A DNA stretch of 64,000 nt from Rhabdophis nuchalis (GCA_039707465.1 CM077644.1:77770875-77834874), one strand, 5' to 3'. Shown: positions 50,001-57,039, counted from the first letter of the stretch. The notes: generated from the letters alone by a model not told the origin. Made by a program: numbers and translations.

Positions 50001-52743
50001 TGGACCATCCAGCGGCAAAAGTCCTAAGATCGCAGTTTGTCTCATTGTGATGTTGGCTCCTCCCCTCTCTCAAATGCCAGAGTTTCTGAGCCAACATTTT
50101 GGTTGCTAAGCAAGAGCGTTGTTAAGTGGGTTTCACCACATTTTACAAGTTGGCCATGCCTACCCAGTTATATGACTGCCAAGCCACTCCTGTCTTGTCA
50201 CATGGGCAGCAAGCCACTCCCACAAAGCAGGCCAAACCTACAGAAGAGGTTCTAAAATTTTTTGAAACCCACCACTGGTAAGTAGTATCCTATGGTAAAA
50301 GTTAAGATATAAGGTGCTTAGTTTTGGTTGACAAGCTGGATGAATCCAGATAGCATAAGATTATATATGAATGCAACAATTGTGATTTCTTGAACAATCT
50401 ACGATTGAACAAAGCGTGGCTTAGAACTATGTGTGAACCCAAATGGTGGAAAGGTTCACACACAGATTTTTCTTTAGTTTGTCATCCTCAGTGGACATCC
50501 TTGTAGAGGAACTGTCTCACCTGTGAAAACTGGTTTCTATATGGTGACAGCTATTTTAAACTATCAAGTTTTTAAATCTTAACCTCCATTATCTAAAGTA
50601 TGTGATCTGAATTCCATATTTTGAATGTTTCAAGACTGAGGTGGTTAAGAGTGTTTCTATGAGTGCCCTAATCATTATATAATATAGACAAACATGGGTA
50701 AATGGACATTTAGATTGTTATACCAAACATCTCTTATTACTATAGTATGGTTTTATACAATTGTATATCATAAGAAAAAAGGAAAAAGTAGAATTATGGT
50801 AGATAGTTTGTGTTCTAGTTTTTCAGCATTGTGCATCTGTGCTTTAGTGGATACACATGTTCATGAATTCAATTGATGGCTAATTGCTATAATTTGCTAA
50901 TAACATCATGAATTGCAAAAATATCAATCTATTATACCCAACTGTTACGTAAGTAAAGTTTTTTTAAAAAAAATCCTTTCTTACTTGAGCACAACACAGT
51001 GAAAACTCTGGATAAATTACAGCGCTCATATAATAAAGGATATCATGACTGATTTAGATACTTCTACCTCTTTCTCTAAATGACCGTGTTCATGTGCATG
51101 AACACACACTTCCACACATATATTTTACATGAATTCAATGCCACAATGTCTTCTTTTTAGAATTTGTATTTTCCCATTATATTTTCTATCTTTTTAGTCA
51201 CCAAAATCTATTAAGGAGGACAGAATAGATGCTCAATGTATGACCAAGAACCATTTTTCTGCAAGAACTTTTATTGTTTTTGAAGGAATAAATAATTGAT
51301 AAAAAGCCCATTATAGAGACAGATATCTTATTCATTATGGTTTAATATTAGGTGAGACCAGCCAATTCCATTTCTTTCATTCCCTTTTCTAGCATGGCTT
51401 TTAGGAAGGGTTCAGAATAAATTGTGTACACACATACCCTATTAACCTTTCTCAACCACTTGCAATCTCTTCAAATAATGTTAAAAAACATTAATCATAA
51501 ATTCATAAGCACAATTAATGTGTTATTTAAGAATAAAACTTACATATTCTTAATTTAGTAATGATCCTAAAATTTAATTTGAGAATAGTTCAATTAATAC
51601 ATAGTGGTATCTTAGTAGTCAACTATTTTGAAACTCGTTGAATTTGGTACTCAACGCCTTTTGACATGAAAATTTTGTCCTGGTACTCAACACAGTCCTG
51701 GTACACTCAACACAGAAGCTAAAACTTGCCAATGTCAGTTGCTTTGTGACTCACTATATTATTCCTCATAGGAAAAATTGTTTGGTATTCATCACACCTC
51801 TCAGAAACAATTAACAATGAGTACCAAGGTATCACTGTATGTATCACTGTGGCGGGCCCAGCCCTCTGGAATGACCTTCCCCCCGATATCAGGACAACCA
51901 CGGACCTCCGCTCCTTCCGCTTAAAATTAAAGACGCACTTTTTTCGTCTGGCCGGCCTTGGGTAGTCTCTTTTTAGGTCAGGGTTTTTTAGGGGTAATTT
52001 TTAGTTTAGTTATGGGTTTTAGCGCAGGATTTATTTAATCTATTTTTAACTTTTGTATTTGTTTGTGGTTTATTTGTATTTTTAATTGCCTGTGCCCCGC
52101 CTCGAGTCCCCTTGGGGAGAGAGAGCGGGATATAAATTTAAATTATTAAAAAAAATTATTATTATTATCATTTAGCAAGCTACATTTTTCTTTACTTTAG
52201 AATAAAAACTTTTAGAACATGAGAAAGGAATCAATTCAAACAAATTAGAATCAGAATGACTTCCTGTATTCCAGTTTTTTAATTGAGGGGATTCTTACCA
52301 AATGCTTGAGGAAAACAATTAAACTGTAGAAGGAGAAGTCTGTTTCTATAGAGACCATGCCTTTTCTCCACCCTCATGTCCCACTGCTGAAGTCTCTTGC
52401 CTTAATACAGGCAACTTGAGTTTTAGGAATACTGTCCTTCAGAGTTCAGGAAGAAATACATTTATCCTATATTCCCACAAACTCATTTTCATTGACTACT
52501 ATGGATTGCAATGCTTATAAGCCATAACTACTTGTCCAAACTGATTTGATGAACATTGCATCTAAAACAGTAGAACAGCAGCATTAGGAAAACCTATATT
52601 AGCTTGTCACAAAATGACTGCAGATAGCCTGCTATCTATTGAGCCTGCTTCAAAACCATCCCTTTGCTTCAACCATATCATGCCACTTACTTATTGATAA
52701 TGATGCTGGGTTTCTTGATCTGGTCATTAATCATTTCCGACAT
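22738..52743 (-). CDS. DNAI4: DNAI4 (WDR78), axonemal dynein intermediate chain 4, 17 coding exons
   Basis: Minus-strand join: 52743-52691, 47466-47283, 43196-43006, 41648-41542, 40854-40698, 38779-38640, 36165-36013, 35307-35110, 33931-33690, 31454-31368, 30201-30050, 29211-29054, 28058-27943, 26483-26385, 24459-24233, 23839-23686, 22788-22738. All junctions are GT/AG and all phases chain, giving 2469 nt, 822 aa (human about 848). Residues 1-390 are a low-complexity, Ser/Thr-rich N-terminus with the conserved LLTETETIWIFNMP segment near 190-220. An acidic Glu run lies near 412-424. WD40 repeats fill about 450-800, with blades such as LLAVGLFNGTIEVYNVQSRN, ILVSISADGRITKW, VFLSCSADWTIMLW and LLIGDSDGLVTVYALK. 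The family contributes to assembly of a subset of inner dynein arms in motile cilia and sperm tails. The N-terminus may be incomplete if a further 5' coding exon exists. Confidence 0.92.
22933..23003. repeat. Compound (TG)n(AG)n microsatellite
   Basis: About 20 TG units followed by about 15 AG units in the last DNAI4 intron. Confidence 0.93.
23686..23839 (-). CDS. DNAI4: DNAI4 coding exon 16
   Basis: 154 nt between TTATAG and GTACGT. Encodes LDPLIVNPATGNLKFTTVLF and then LLIGDSDGLVTVYALKNM, the last WD blade. Confidence 0.93.
24233..24459 (-). CDS. DNAI4: DNAI4 coding exon 15
   Basis: 227 nt between CTTAAG and GTAAGT. Encodes GPVYKITWNPFSTEVFLSCS then ADWTIMLW, followed by DIMWSPGSAYVFAAVNETRV and EIWDLS, giving two WD blades. 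Confidence 0.94.
24460..25506. other. DNAI4 intron sequence without recognised repeats
   Basis: Part of the intron between exons 14 and 15. No conserved frame on either strand. Confidence 0.5.
25507..25890 (+). repeat. tRNA-derived squamate SINE, split by a MITE
   Basis: Head GAGCCTTGGTAGCACAGTGG before the MITE. After it come GCTGACCGCCAGCTGCCAGC, GAGGACCCAGATTGTTGGGG and the tail AAGTAAGTGCTATTGCTATT. Removal of 25539-25673 and one TSD restores a continuous SINE like that at 4020. It lies in the DNAI4 intron between exons 14 and 15. Confidence 0.85.
25539..25673. mobile_element. Foldback hAT MITE nested in a SINE
   Basis: The 135 bp are nearly a complete palindrome: CAGGGGTCTGCAAAGTCGGC at one end and GCCGACTTTGCAGACCCCTG at the other, centred on CAGCCAGCTATGCTGGCTGG. 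Flanks are GTATATAC and GTATATAG, an 8-bp duplication with one change. Confidence 0.88.
26385..26483 (-). CDS. DNAI4: DNAI4 coding exon 14
   Basis: 99 nt (33 codons) between TTTCAG and GTAAGA. Encodes DTNIYMAGTEEGYIHKCSCS and then YLETYRGHK. The Cys-rich strand and the GH dipeptide are typical of dynein intermediate chain WD repeats. Confidence 0.92.
26937..27351. mobile_element. Non-autonomous hAT element with perfect 8-bp TSD
   Basis: Ends CTGCGATGGCGAACC and GGTTTGCCATCACTG are inverted repeats, and TACTATAG flanks both sides (26929-26936 and 27352-27359). The GC-richer interior has a small local hairpin (CACCCTCCGGAGGGTG) near 27105. Long antisense frames through it are not genes. It lies in the DNAI4 intron between exons 13 and 14. 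Confidence 0.88.
27943..28058 (-). CDS. DNAI4: DNAI4 coding exon 13
   Basis: 116 nt between TTATAG and GTATTT. Encodes a lysine-rich insert (LMKLKRTTAEKKKTGTERKS) then APGLCFDFHPK, the start of the next WD blade. Confidence 0.9.
28307..28321. repeat. Poly-G tract
   Basis: Run of about 14 G in a DNAI4 intron; a likely site of length variation and a potential G4 contributor. Confidence 0.7.
29054..29211 (-). CDS. DNAI4: DNAI4 coding exon 12
   Basis: 158 nt between TTTCAG and GTAAAT. Encodes HLGPVWQLRWVEQD, a loop rich in G, E and D, then ILVSISADGRITKWFVRKGL. Confidence 0.92.
30050..30201 (-). CDS. DNAI4: DNAI4 coding exon 11
   Basis: 152 nt between TGTTCAG and GTATGA. Encodes WPERIYHCVHGVTALDFSTA and then LLAVGLFNGTIEVYNVQSRN, a full WD blade. 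Confidence 0.92.
30820..31190 (+). mobile_element. Possible solo LTR or LTR-like fragment
   Basis: Contains CCGATTGGCTG (inverted CCAAT) about 30 bp before TACTATATAAGCAAGTCAGG (TATA box). This is followed by a leader-like stretch with GTTCGAGCCCTGTTCG. The promoter-like order inside an intron on the strand opposite to DNAI4 suggests an LTR. Borders, TSD and coding parts are not established. Confidence 0.28.
31368..31454 (-). CDS. DNAI4: DNAI4 coding exon 10
   Basis: 87 nt (29 codons) between CTCTTAG and GTAATG. Encodes DLLAVGYGQFRFQEQKKGLA then CCWSLKNPM, a WD blade ending. Confidence 0.92.
31455..33689. other. DNAI4 intron between exons 9 and 10
   Basis: About 2.2 kb. A C-rich tract (GCATCCCCCCCGCC and a following C run) lies near 32887-32917. 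A decayed hAT MITE half (GGAGTTCTGGGAGTTCAGGT) lies near 33000-33060. No exon-like frame. Confidence 0.5.
33690..33931 (-). CDS. DNAI4: DNAI4 coding exon 9
   Basis: 242 nt between TTCTTAG and GTAAGA, ending on a codon boundary. It contains the acidic run (EEEKQEEEEAEEH) and then the first WD-repeat strand, ALWSYGCSLTKGNNVSCMAW. Confidence 0.9.
35110..35307 (-). CDS. DNAI4: DNAI4 coding exon 8
   Basis: 198 nt between CTTTCAG and GTACAT, phase 1 both sides. Encodes SSIIDLESVILSRIQEETED and then FYMERVLMENIFQPKLAAYR. The donor GTACAT is weak beyond the first four bases. Confidence 0.88.
36013..36165 (-). CDS. DNAI4: DNAI4 coding exon 7
   Basis: 153 nt between CCCATAG and GTACTT, phase 1 both sides. 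Encodes MATTWDLFDSFNALEEATAE and then TISEALTTVAGKPTAAKERD. Confidence 0.88.
36640..36653. repeat. Poly-C tract
   Basis: Run of about 13 C in the DNAI4 intron between exons 6 and 7. Confidence 0.7.
36830..37060 (+). repeat. Degraded tRNA-derived SINE
   Basis: TGGTGCTTAGAAACTGG and TTGTGAGCTCCAGTCCC resemble A and B boxes. TGTCTTTGGGTCAGATACTC and the tail AGAATATAAGTCTTAATAAA follow the family at 19385. Confidence 0.55.
37510..38090. mobile_element. DNA-transposon-like repeat, AGTAGTCCTCAGGTTACAAC family
   Basis: Starts CAAGTAGTCCTCAGGTTACA. Later text (AATCATGTGATCACCATTTG, GCTTAACAACAGAATTCTGG) matches relatives at 2606 and 22117. Longer than those copies, perhaps from an internal insertion. 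Confidence 0.5.
38640..38779 (-). CDS. DNAI4: DNAI4 coding exon 6
   Basis: 140 nt to donor AAAG|GTAAAT. Encodes AYMELCKNRIGNDQYANRTM and then NGAPKIKEVQCDKIVMTDK. The acceptor is either CCAAAG (used here) or the AG six bases later; both keep frame and differ by two residues (KR). Confidence 0.87.
39240..39310. mobile_element. hAT MITE half-element
   Basis: GGAATTCTGGGAGTTGAAGT then CCACAGGTCATAAA matches one arm of the foldback at 25539. Confidence 0.5.
39556..39605 (-). repeat. Retroelement 3' terminus with (ATA)n
   Basis: AATAATAATCTTTATTGTCA and TTACAATGAAATTGGTGATG form the reverse complement of the terminus at 63730-63800 (CAATTTCATTGTAATTTTAT, CAATGACAATAAAGATGATG). This is a shared 3' end in opposite orientation. 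Confidence 0.6.
40698..40854 (-). CDS. DNAI4: DNAI4 coding exon 5
   Basis: 157 nt between CATGGTAG and GTAAGC. Encodes VRREEMLEQLTKHDLEKTVD then ILLTETETIWIFNMPTAM, the best conserved part of the N-terminal half in DNAI4 proteins. Confidence 0.92.
41542..41648 (-). CDS. DNAI4: DNAI4 coding exon 4
   Basis: 107 nt between ACTACAG and GTAAAA. Encodes YGSGSVTKSTASTESMAEEI and then VEPGFRRDTISSFT. Confidence 0.88.
42520..42780 (+). pseudogene. L1-type reverse transcriptase remnant
   Basis: The plus frame from about 42553 reads QSCPLLPLLFDLILGALATI then VRQSSDI, and further on LCLFYTDNIIY. This is a decayed L1 ORF2 block (family pattern GCPLSPLLFNL...LAIAIRQ...FADD, with the catalytic motif changed to YTDN). 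It lies in a DNAI4 intron. Confidence 0.7.
42828..42950. mobile_element. hAT-like MITE, TTTAACACCCCTG end
   Basis: Reads GGGCTGCAGGCCAGATATGT, then GTCACGTGACACTGCTGTGA, and ends GAAGTTTAACACCCCTG. Same family as 2478-2595; the left terminus is eroded. Confidence 0.45.
43006..43196 (-). CDS. DNAI4: DNAI4 coding exon 3
   Basis: 191 nt between CTACAG and GTATGA. Encodes VFDEQGKDVTPRPLYRPELN, then a Ser-rich stretch ending GPFSR. Confidence 0.9.
43197..44515. other. DNAI4 intron 2, left part, no repeat recognised
   Basis: AT-rich intronic sequence with no coding frame. The right part of the same intron holds the elements at 44516, 45329 and 46584. Confidence 0.45.
44516..44756. mobile_element. 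Foldback MITE-like element, copy 3
   Basis: GTCATCCAGGTGATGGTTGT, CAACTGGACTTCGTAG, GAAGACTTTTCGCTTCTTAT and CTCCTTCAGCTCTGACAC, followed by their reverse complements. Structure and length match the copy at 9668-9905. Confidence 0.72.
45329..45829. mobile_element. MITE with ACCGTA...CTCTGAAAAATAC termini
   Basis: Left end ACCGTACTTTTCGGACTATA, right end GTCTTATACTCTGAAAAATA, inverted and imperfect. The interior repeats CCCCCAGAA and CACTCTGCA motifs in both orientations. A related element is at 61457-61989. Confidence 0.6.
46584..46689. mobile_element. Short palindromic MITE (CCCCAAAAATAAGAC type)
   Basis: TACCGTCTTTCCCCAAAAAT followed by AAGACAGGGTCTTATT at the left, and GGTCTTATTTTTGGGGAAAC then GGGTA at the right. 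The termini are inverted and flanked by TA. About 106 bp, non-coding. Confidence 0.75.
47283..47466 (-). CDS. DNAI4: DNAI4 coding exon 2
   Basis: 184 nt between TTACCAG and GTAATC, completing the split Lys codon of exon 1 and ending on a codon boundary. Encodes a basic Ser-rich region with SSSTSGRRLSFASAMQNSKV and SSMGRRSIIITSEPKMEK, probably disordered. Confidence 0.88.
47950..48120 (-). mobile_element. LINE 3' end, minus strand
   Basis: The reverse complement ends with a TACGCCACCCTGAGTCCTTT and GGGAGAAGGGCGGCATATAA block. This is the 3' signature shared by squamate CR1/L2-like LINEs and their SINEs. 5'-truncated. Confidence 0.6.
48190..50040 (-). mobile_element. Probable L1-type LINE fragment with ORF1p-like coiled coil
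   Basis: A minus-strand frame at 49173-48940 (78 codons) starts MAQFQLQKETLTLQKIMSGI and continues with heptad-like LEVSEKIEKKLKNIEHITAK. It is rich in K, E, L and I, like the coiled coil at the start of L1 ORF1. Frames on either side are broken. The upstream part would be its 5' UTR. L1 identity is inferred from the coiled coil only. Confidence 0.45.
51599..51839. mobile_element. MITE with AGTGGTATCTTAGTA...TACCAAGGTATCACT termini
   Basis: Left end ATAGTGGTATCTTAGTAGTC, right end GAGTACCAAGGTATCACTGT, an inverted pair. The interior has GGTACTCAAC motifs. About 240 bp, non-coding. Confidence 0.6.
51846..52170 (+). mobile_element. CR1/L2-like LINE, 5'-truncated 3' end
   Basis: Begins inside the last codons of ORF2 (frame reads VAGPALWNDLPPDIRTTTDL, then RSFRLKLKTHFFRLAGLG). 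It continues with a 3' UTR ending CCTCGAGTCCCCTTGGGGAG and (ATT)n. The coding part is very close to the LINE at 54421, so the family was recently active. Confidence 0.85.
52691..52743 (-). CDS. DNAI4: DNAI4 coding exon 1 (start codon)
   Basis: 53 nt encoding MSEMINDQIKKPSIIINK across the junction, donor AA|GTAAGT. The frame upstream of the ATG stays open to a TAA about 95 nt away, and a TTCAG sits about 21 nt upstream. So this exon could be spliced to a non-coding (or further coding) exon. Confidence 0.82.
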
Positions 52744-52962
52744 GATCAAGTTGTTTCCAGGTCCTGAATATACTATCTGTCTCCCAATACAATGGCAGAG
52801 AGAACACTGAAGCTGCCAAATAAGCAGTAGCTCTTATTGCCAGTATGTCAGCACTCTGAGAAATAAGATTCAGTAAATGTCTAGGCCACTAGTTTGCTGC
52901 TTTAAAATCCAAATTAGGTACAAAGCCTCACTCCCTCAACAGCTACTGTTGAAACAGGAAAC

Positions 52963-52986
52963 TGTTTATATGGTAACCATGGTAGC
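52963..52986. promoter_or_regulatory. DNAI4: Candidate forkhead (FOXJ1) + RFX X-box site upstream of DNAI4
   Basis: The 14-mer at 52973-52986 (GTAACCATGGTAGC) matches the palindromic RFX X-box GTTRCCATGGYAAC at 12 of 14 positions. Three bases away, 52963-52969 reads TGTTTAT, a forkhead core. Both lie 220-245 bp upstream of the DNAI4 ATG, and an inverted CCAAT box (GATTGGCTGA) follows at about 53011-53020. RFX and FOXJ1 factors are the known activators of motile-cilium genes, so the pairing fits the gene's role. Binding itself is not shown. Confidence 0.55.
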
Positions 52987-53049
52987 TACCTTTTCCCCAA
53001 GTAGCTATATGATTGGCTGATAATATGAGAAAGCCTGGATGAAAACTGA

Positions 53050-54420
53050 GATTGGATAGCCTGTATTTGCATTTTTTTCCTCTTTGTTATTGCAGGAACT
53101 TAGAATCTACTCTGGAAATGTTATTACTATTGTTACGGTAGTTTCAGATTTGAAAGTTCTGTCTGCCTTTCATTCCATATAAACAAAAGGGAAAACTATG
53201 CAACAAAAACCTCTTTGTAAATTTGATTTGCTCTCATCCACTGATACCGCATTTTGAAGTTAACCTGTAATATATTACTAACACGTAAAATAGATCATCT
53301 TCCTCAGGAACTCTTTAAGAAGTGTAGCTCACAGCAACTTTAGGCTTAATCTGAAATCTCATGTAATATTATATTAAGAAGAGATAAATTTGACACGAGG
53401 GTGTTTTTGCATGAATTTTTTTTCTATCATTATTCTATCTGTCTTGCTTAAACTACAGTATCTACTGTATTGTATATTTCACTTGTATCAATTGTTGTTC
53501 AAAGGACAAAAATTGGGGCTACTCTTAAAGATTATGCAGAAGCTTGGGTAGTTCTGGGTGCTAGTTTCTCAGGACAGCTTTATGGCTGTATTAGCTGCTG
53601 TACAATTCAAGGAGCTGGTGGTTACCTTTAAAGTCCTTCACAATTTGAGAGCATGGTTCTTATAGTACTATCTCTTCCCAGTGGTAACTCTCCCATTAGA
53701 TGTATCAAACGCCGCATGCTCGGGTCACAAGGCATTAAAACATTGGCTTTGGTGTCAAATAATACTGATAATGTAGGCCAACCCACTTTTATATTAACTG
53801 TGCGGTATTCAATTCTTGGTTGCTCTATGTTATTTGTTTTTCATTATTGACTGCATTTTAATTGTTCTTATGTTGTTTTCATTGTTAACCATCTACTCTA
53901 GAGTCATGTATACAAGAAGGGAGGACATTTATTAGTAAATTAATTCTAGTTGTTCTATGACTTTGTTCTATGCAGGATGGGTAGGATATACTTTACACAT
54001 CTTCACTCTCAATCTGAGCCCTTGTTATTATGAAGCTGTATATATTGATCCATGACAAAAAAGAGCTGCTCTTTATTTTTTTCTTGCTGCTTGGCTTTTT
54101 GTAACAAGGTAAAAATAGTAAAGTTTATGCCATTAAGAAAGTATCCAGAAAGATTAAAGAGAAAATTAAATTTATAGCTTTTATATTTAAAAATATTTCT
54201 TGGAGAATAATATTTTTTCATTTACATTAGTAAGACTCATTTTTATATTATATTGCATTGTTTTAAACCAGAGGAATGTATATAATATCTGATTTACATT
54301 CTAATGGTTACTTTCTATTTACTTATAAACATGGCATATTTCTTAAATGCATTTGAGGCAAATTGTTTATAAATGCATAAATAAAAAATCCAAAGAAACA
54401 AGTTTTATATAACAAACATA
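53050..54420. other. Upstream region of DNAI4, no gene recognised
   Basis: AT-rich sequence between the DNAI4 promoter candidate and the LINE. No CpG island and no exon of a divergent gene were found. Confidence 0.45.
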
Positions 54421-56930
54421 ATAATAATAATAATATATTTAATTTCTAGACCGCTCCCTCTCCCCAAGGGGACTCGGAGCGGTGCACAGGGAAATTAAGA
54501 CAATAAATATATACAAAACAGTTAAAAACAGATTAAACATAAGACCCTGCGCTAAAATTCCCCAAACCAATCACTAAAACCCTAAACCCTATAATACTGT
54601 AATAAGAGGCTACCCTAGGCCGGCCAAGCAGAAAAAGTGCGTCTTCAATTTCAGACGGAAGGAACGGATGTCCGTGGTAGTTCTAATATCGGGGGGGAGG
54701 TCGTTCCAGAGGGCAGGGCCCGCCACAGAGAGAGCCCTTCCCCTGGGCGTCGCCCGCTGACAAAGTCTAGTGGACGGCACCCGGAGAAGTCCCTCTCTGT
54801 GGGAGCGAATCGGCCGGGAGGAAGTATGGGGCAGAATCCGATCCCGCAGATAGCTAGGTCCCGAGCCATGGAGCGCTTTAAAGATGATGACTAACACCTT
54901 GAAGCGCACCCGAAAAACTACAGGTAGCCAGTGCAGCTCGCGCAAGAGCGGTGTTACATGGGTGTACCTTGTGGTACCCATTATTGCTCGCGCGGCTGCA
55001 TTCTGGACCAACTGCAGCCTCCGGGTGCACCTCAAGGGGAGCCCCATGTAGAGAGAGTTACAATAGTCCAGTCGGGATGTCACGAGAGCATGAGTGACTG
55101 TGCGAAGGGCATCCCGGTCCAATAGGGGGCGCAACTGGCGAACCAGGCGAACCTGGTAAAACGCCCTCCTGGCCACGGCTGTCACTTGATCTTCCATGGA
55201 CAGCCGGGAATCCAGGAGGACACCCAAGTTGCGCGCCACATCCACAGGGGCAAGATGTTCGCCCCCTATGGCCAGCGATAGAGACAGCTGGTTGAACCGG
55301 GCAGCCGGAAACCACAGCCACTCGGTCTTGGTCGGGTTGAGCTTGAGTCCGTTACTTCCCATCCAGACCCGCACGGCTTCCAGGCACTGGCACATCACCG
55401 CTACGGCATCGTTGGGGTGGTTTGGGGTAGATATATACAGCTGAGTATCATCAGCGTAGAGATGGTACTCTACCCCAAAACCACGGATGATCTCACCCAG
55501 CGGCTTCATATATGTGTTGAATAGGAGGGGCGAGAGGACCGACCCCTGAGGCACCCCACATGTGAGGGGTCTCGAGGTCGACCTCTGCCCCCCTGTCAAC
55601 ACAAATTGCGACCGACCAGAGAGGTAGGAGGAGAACCACCGCAAAACGGTGCCTCCCACCCCCAACCCCCCCAGCCGGTGCAATAGGATACCATGGTCGA
55701 TGGTATCAAAAGCCGCCGAGAGGTCTAATAGGACCAGGATGGAGGAACAACCCCCATCTCTGGCCCTCCAGAGATCATCGACCAATGCGACCAATGCCGT
55801 CTCGGTGCTATGCCCGGGCCGAAAGCCGGACTGGCGCGGGTCTAGATAATCAACTTCCTCCAGGTGACGGGGAAACTGTTGTGCCACCACACTCTCGACA
55901 ACCTTCGCCAAAAAGGCAAGGTTGGAGACGGGACGATAGTTGTTTAAAAGAGCTGGATCCAAAGAGGGCTTCTTCAGGAGGGGCCTCATCATGGCCTCTT
56001 TAAGGGAGGCAGGCAAGGAACCCTCCCTCAGAGAAGCGTTGACAACCTCTTGGAGCCAGCCTCGTGTCACCTCCCAGGATGCCAGTACAAGCCAGGAGGG
56101 ACACGGGTCCAATAAACATGTGGTGGCTCGCAGTCGCCCACGTAACCTGTCCATATCCTCGGAAGTAACGGAGTCAAACTCCTCCCAAACAAGATCCGCC
56201 TCGTGGCAACCCACTGGGCCATGAATGGGGGCTAGCTCGTTCTGTATCTGAGCGGTTTTCTCCTGCAGATAAATCACAAATTCCTCTGCTCTACCCTGTA
56301 GCGGGGCTTCCCGCACCCTCTGTTGAAGGAGGGAGCGGGTCACCCTAAACAGGGCGGCAGGGCGGTTATCTGCAGATGCTATGAGAGTGGCACAATGATG
56401 ATGTTTGGCCACTCTCAGCGCCACAATGTAAGTTTGTAAATGGGCTCTTACCTGTGTCCGGTCAGATTCAGATCGGGTAGACCTCCATTTTCTCTCTAGG
56501 CATCTCTTGTGGCGTTTCATCCCCCTCAGCTCCTCGGTGAACCAAGGGGCCAGGGTGACTCGCCGCCGCAAGAGAGGCCGCAAGGGCGCGACCCGATCCA
56601 AGGCCCCCACGGCCGCACTATTCCATGCGGCTGTGAGGTTCTCGATCGGGGCGCGGGTCAGGGGTACAGGAAGTGGCCCAAGCGCCGCCTGGAACCCATC
56701 AGGGTCCATCAGGCGCCTGGGGCGGAACCAGATTGGTGACTCAGGTTCCGCCTCCCCGCGGAGGGGAGTAGCGGTTGGAAAGTCGAGCCGGAGAAGTGAG
56801 TGATCTGACCATGACAAGGGTGTGATGGCTATATCCCCTATAATCAGATCACTTTTCCACTGGCCAGAGACAAAGATAAGATCCGGTGTATGTCCACCCT
56901 CGTGACATGCCAGTTCAGGAAGCATTTTCT
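54421..56930 (-). mobile_element. CR1/L2-like LINE, 5'-truncated copy with long intact RT frame
   Basis: About 2.5 kb. The minus strand runs from an endonuclease tail through a full reverse transcriptase to a 3' UTR with CCGCTCCGAGTCCCCTTGGG and an (ATT)n tail at 54421-54434. The 3' UTR and coding end match the copies at 51846 and 59445. High GC compared with its surroundings indicates a recent insertion. The 5' part of the element is missing. Confidence 0.9.
54610..56925 (-). CDS. LINE ORF2 (C-terminal endonuclease + reverse transcriptase), 771 codons
   Basis: Residues 1-50 are the end of an APE-type endonuclease (GGHTPDLIF and the catalytic-site SDH near 40-42). The reverse transcriptase covers about 300-590, with YRPVSNLAFLAKVVE, SGFRPGHSTETALV near 366, DLSAAFDTIDH (Asp401, Asp407), GVPQGSVLSPLLFN and YADD at 490-493. 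The C-terminal domain has SRLDYCNSLYMGLP, LHWLPVVFRVRFK and GPALWNDLPP. No stop or frameshift breaks it. Clade is Jockey-superfamily (CR1/L2/Rex1 group). The Met is internal to the parent protein, so this is a truncated gene and not a host gene. Confidence 0.9.
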   Translation of the reverse strand: MLPELACHEGGHTPDLIFVSGQWKSDLIIGDIAITPLSWSDHSLLRLDFPTATPLRGEAEPESPIWFRPRRLMDPDGFQAALGPLPVPLTRAPIENLTAAWNSAAVGALDRVAPLRPLLRRRVTLAPWFTEELRGMKRHKRCLERKWRSTRSESDRTQVRAHLQTYIVALRVAKHHHCATLIASADNRPAALFRVTRSLLQQRVREAPLQGRAEEFVIYLQEKTAQIQNELAPIHGPVGCHEADLVWEEFDSVTSEDMDRLRGRLRATTCLLDPCPSWLVLASWEVTRGWLQEVVNASLREGSLPASLKEAMMRPLLKKPSLDPALLNNYRPVSNLAFLAKVVESVVAQQFPRHLEEVDYLDPRQSGFRPGHSTETALVALVDDLWRARDGGCSSILVLLDLSAAFDTIDHGILLHRLGGLGVGGTVLRWFSSYLSGRSQFVLTGGQRSTSRPLTCGVPQGSVLSPLLFNTYMKPLGEIIRGFGVEYHLYADDTQLYISTPNHPNDAVAVMCQCLEAVRVWMGSNGLKLNPTKTEWLWFPAARFNQLSLSLAIGGEHLAPVDVARNLGVLLDSRLSMEDQVTAVARRAFYQVRLVRQLRPLLDRDALRTVTHALVTSRLDYCNSLYMGLPLRCTRRLQLVQNAAARAIMGTTRYTHVTPLLRELHWLPVVFRVRFKVLVIIFKALHGSGPSYLRDRILPHTSSRPIRSHREGLLRVPSTRLCQRATPRGRALSVAGPALWNDLPPDIRTTTDIRSFRLKLKTHFFCLAGLG

Positions 56931-57039
56931 CTGATTATTTTTTCTGTCATATCTGTATGATATATACTTTCTTCCTATACATCTTGCACTACTGGTTTTA
57001 TTTATTTGCTTTTTTTAAAATCCCATTTTTATTACTTTA
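56931..57039. other. Unassigned sequence right of the LINE 5' junction
   Basis: AT-rich; no clear target-site duplicate of the left LINE flank was found. Confidence 0.3.

Larger units (their letters stand above)
47714..50277. mobile_element. Composite hAT element interrupted by nested retroelements
   Basis: Left end CAGGGGTGGGTTCCTGCCAG, right end TTTTTGAAACCCACCACTG, flanked by GTAAGCAG and GTAAGTAG (8-bp TSD, one mismatch). The last 190 bp (TTGGTTGCTAAGCAAGAGCG onward) match the 3' third of the element at 10309. Between these ends lie another hAT arm (47846-47905), a LINE 3' tail and an L1-like segment. It lies in DNAI4 intron 1. Confidence 0.6.

Noticed and set aside
54637..56803. Plus-strand open frames opposite the LINE RT
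   Set aside because: Shadows of the GC-rich minus-strand ORF2; they carry no motif of their own.
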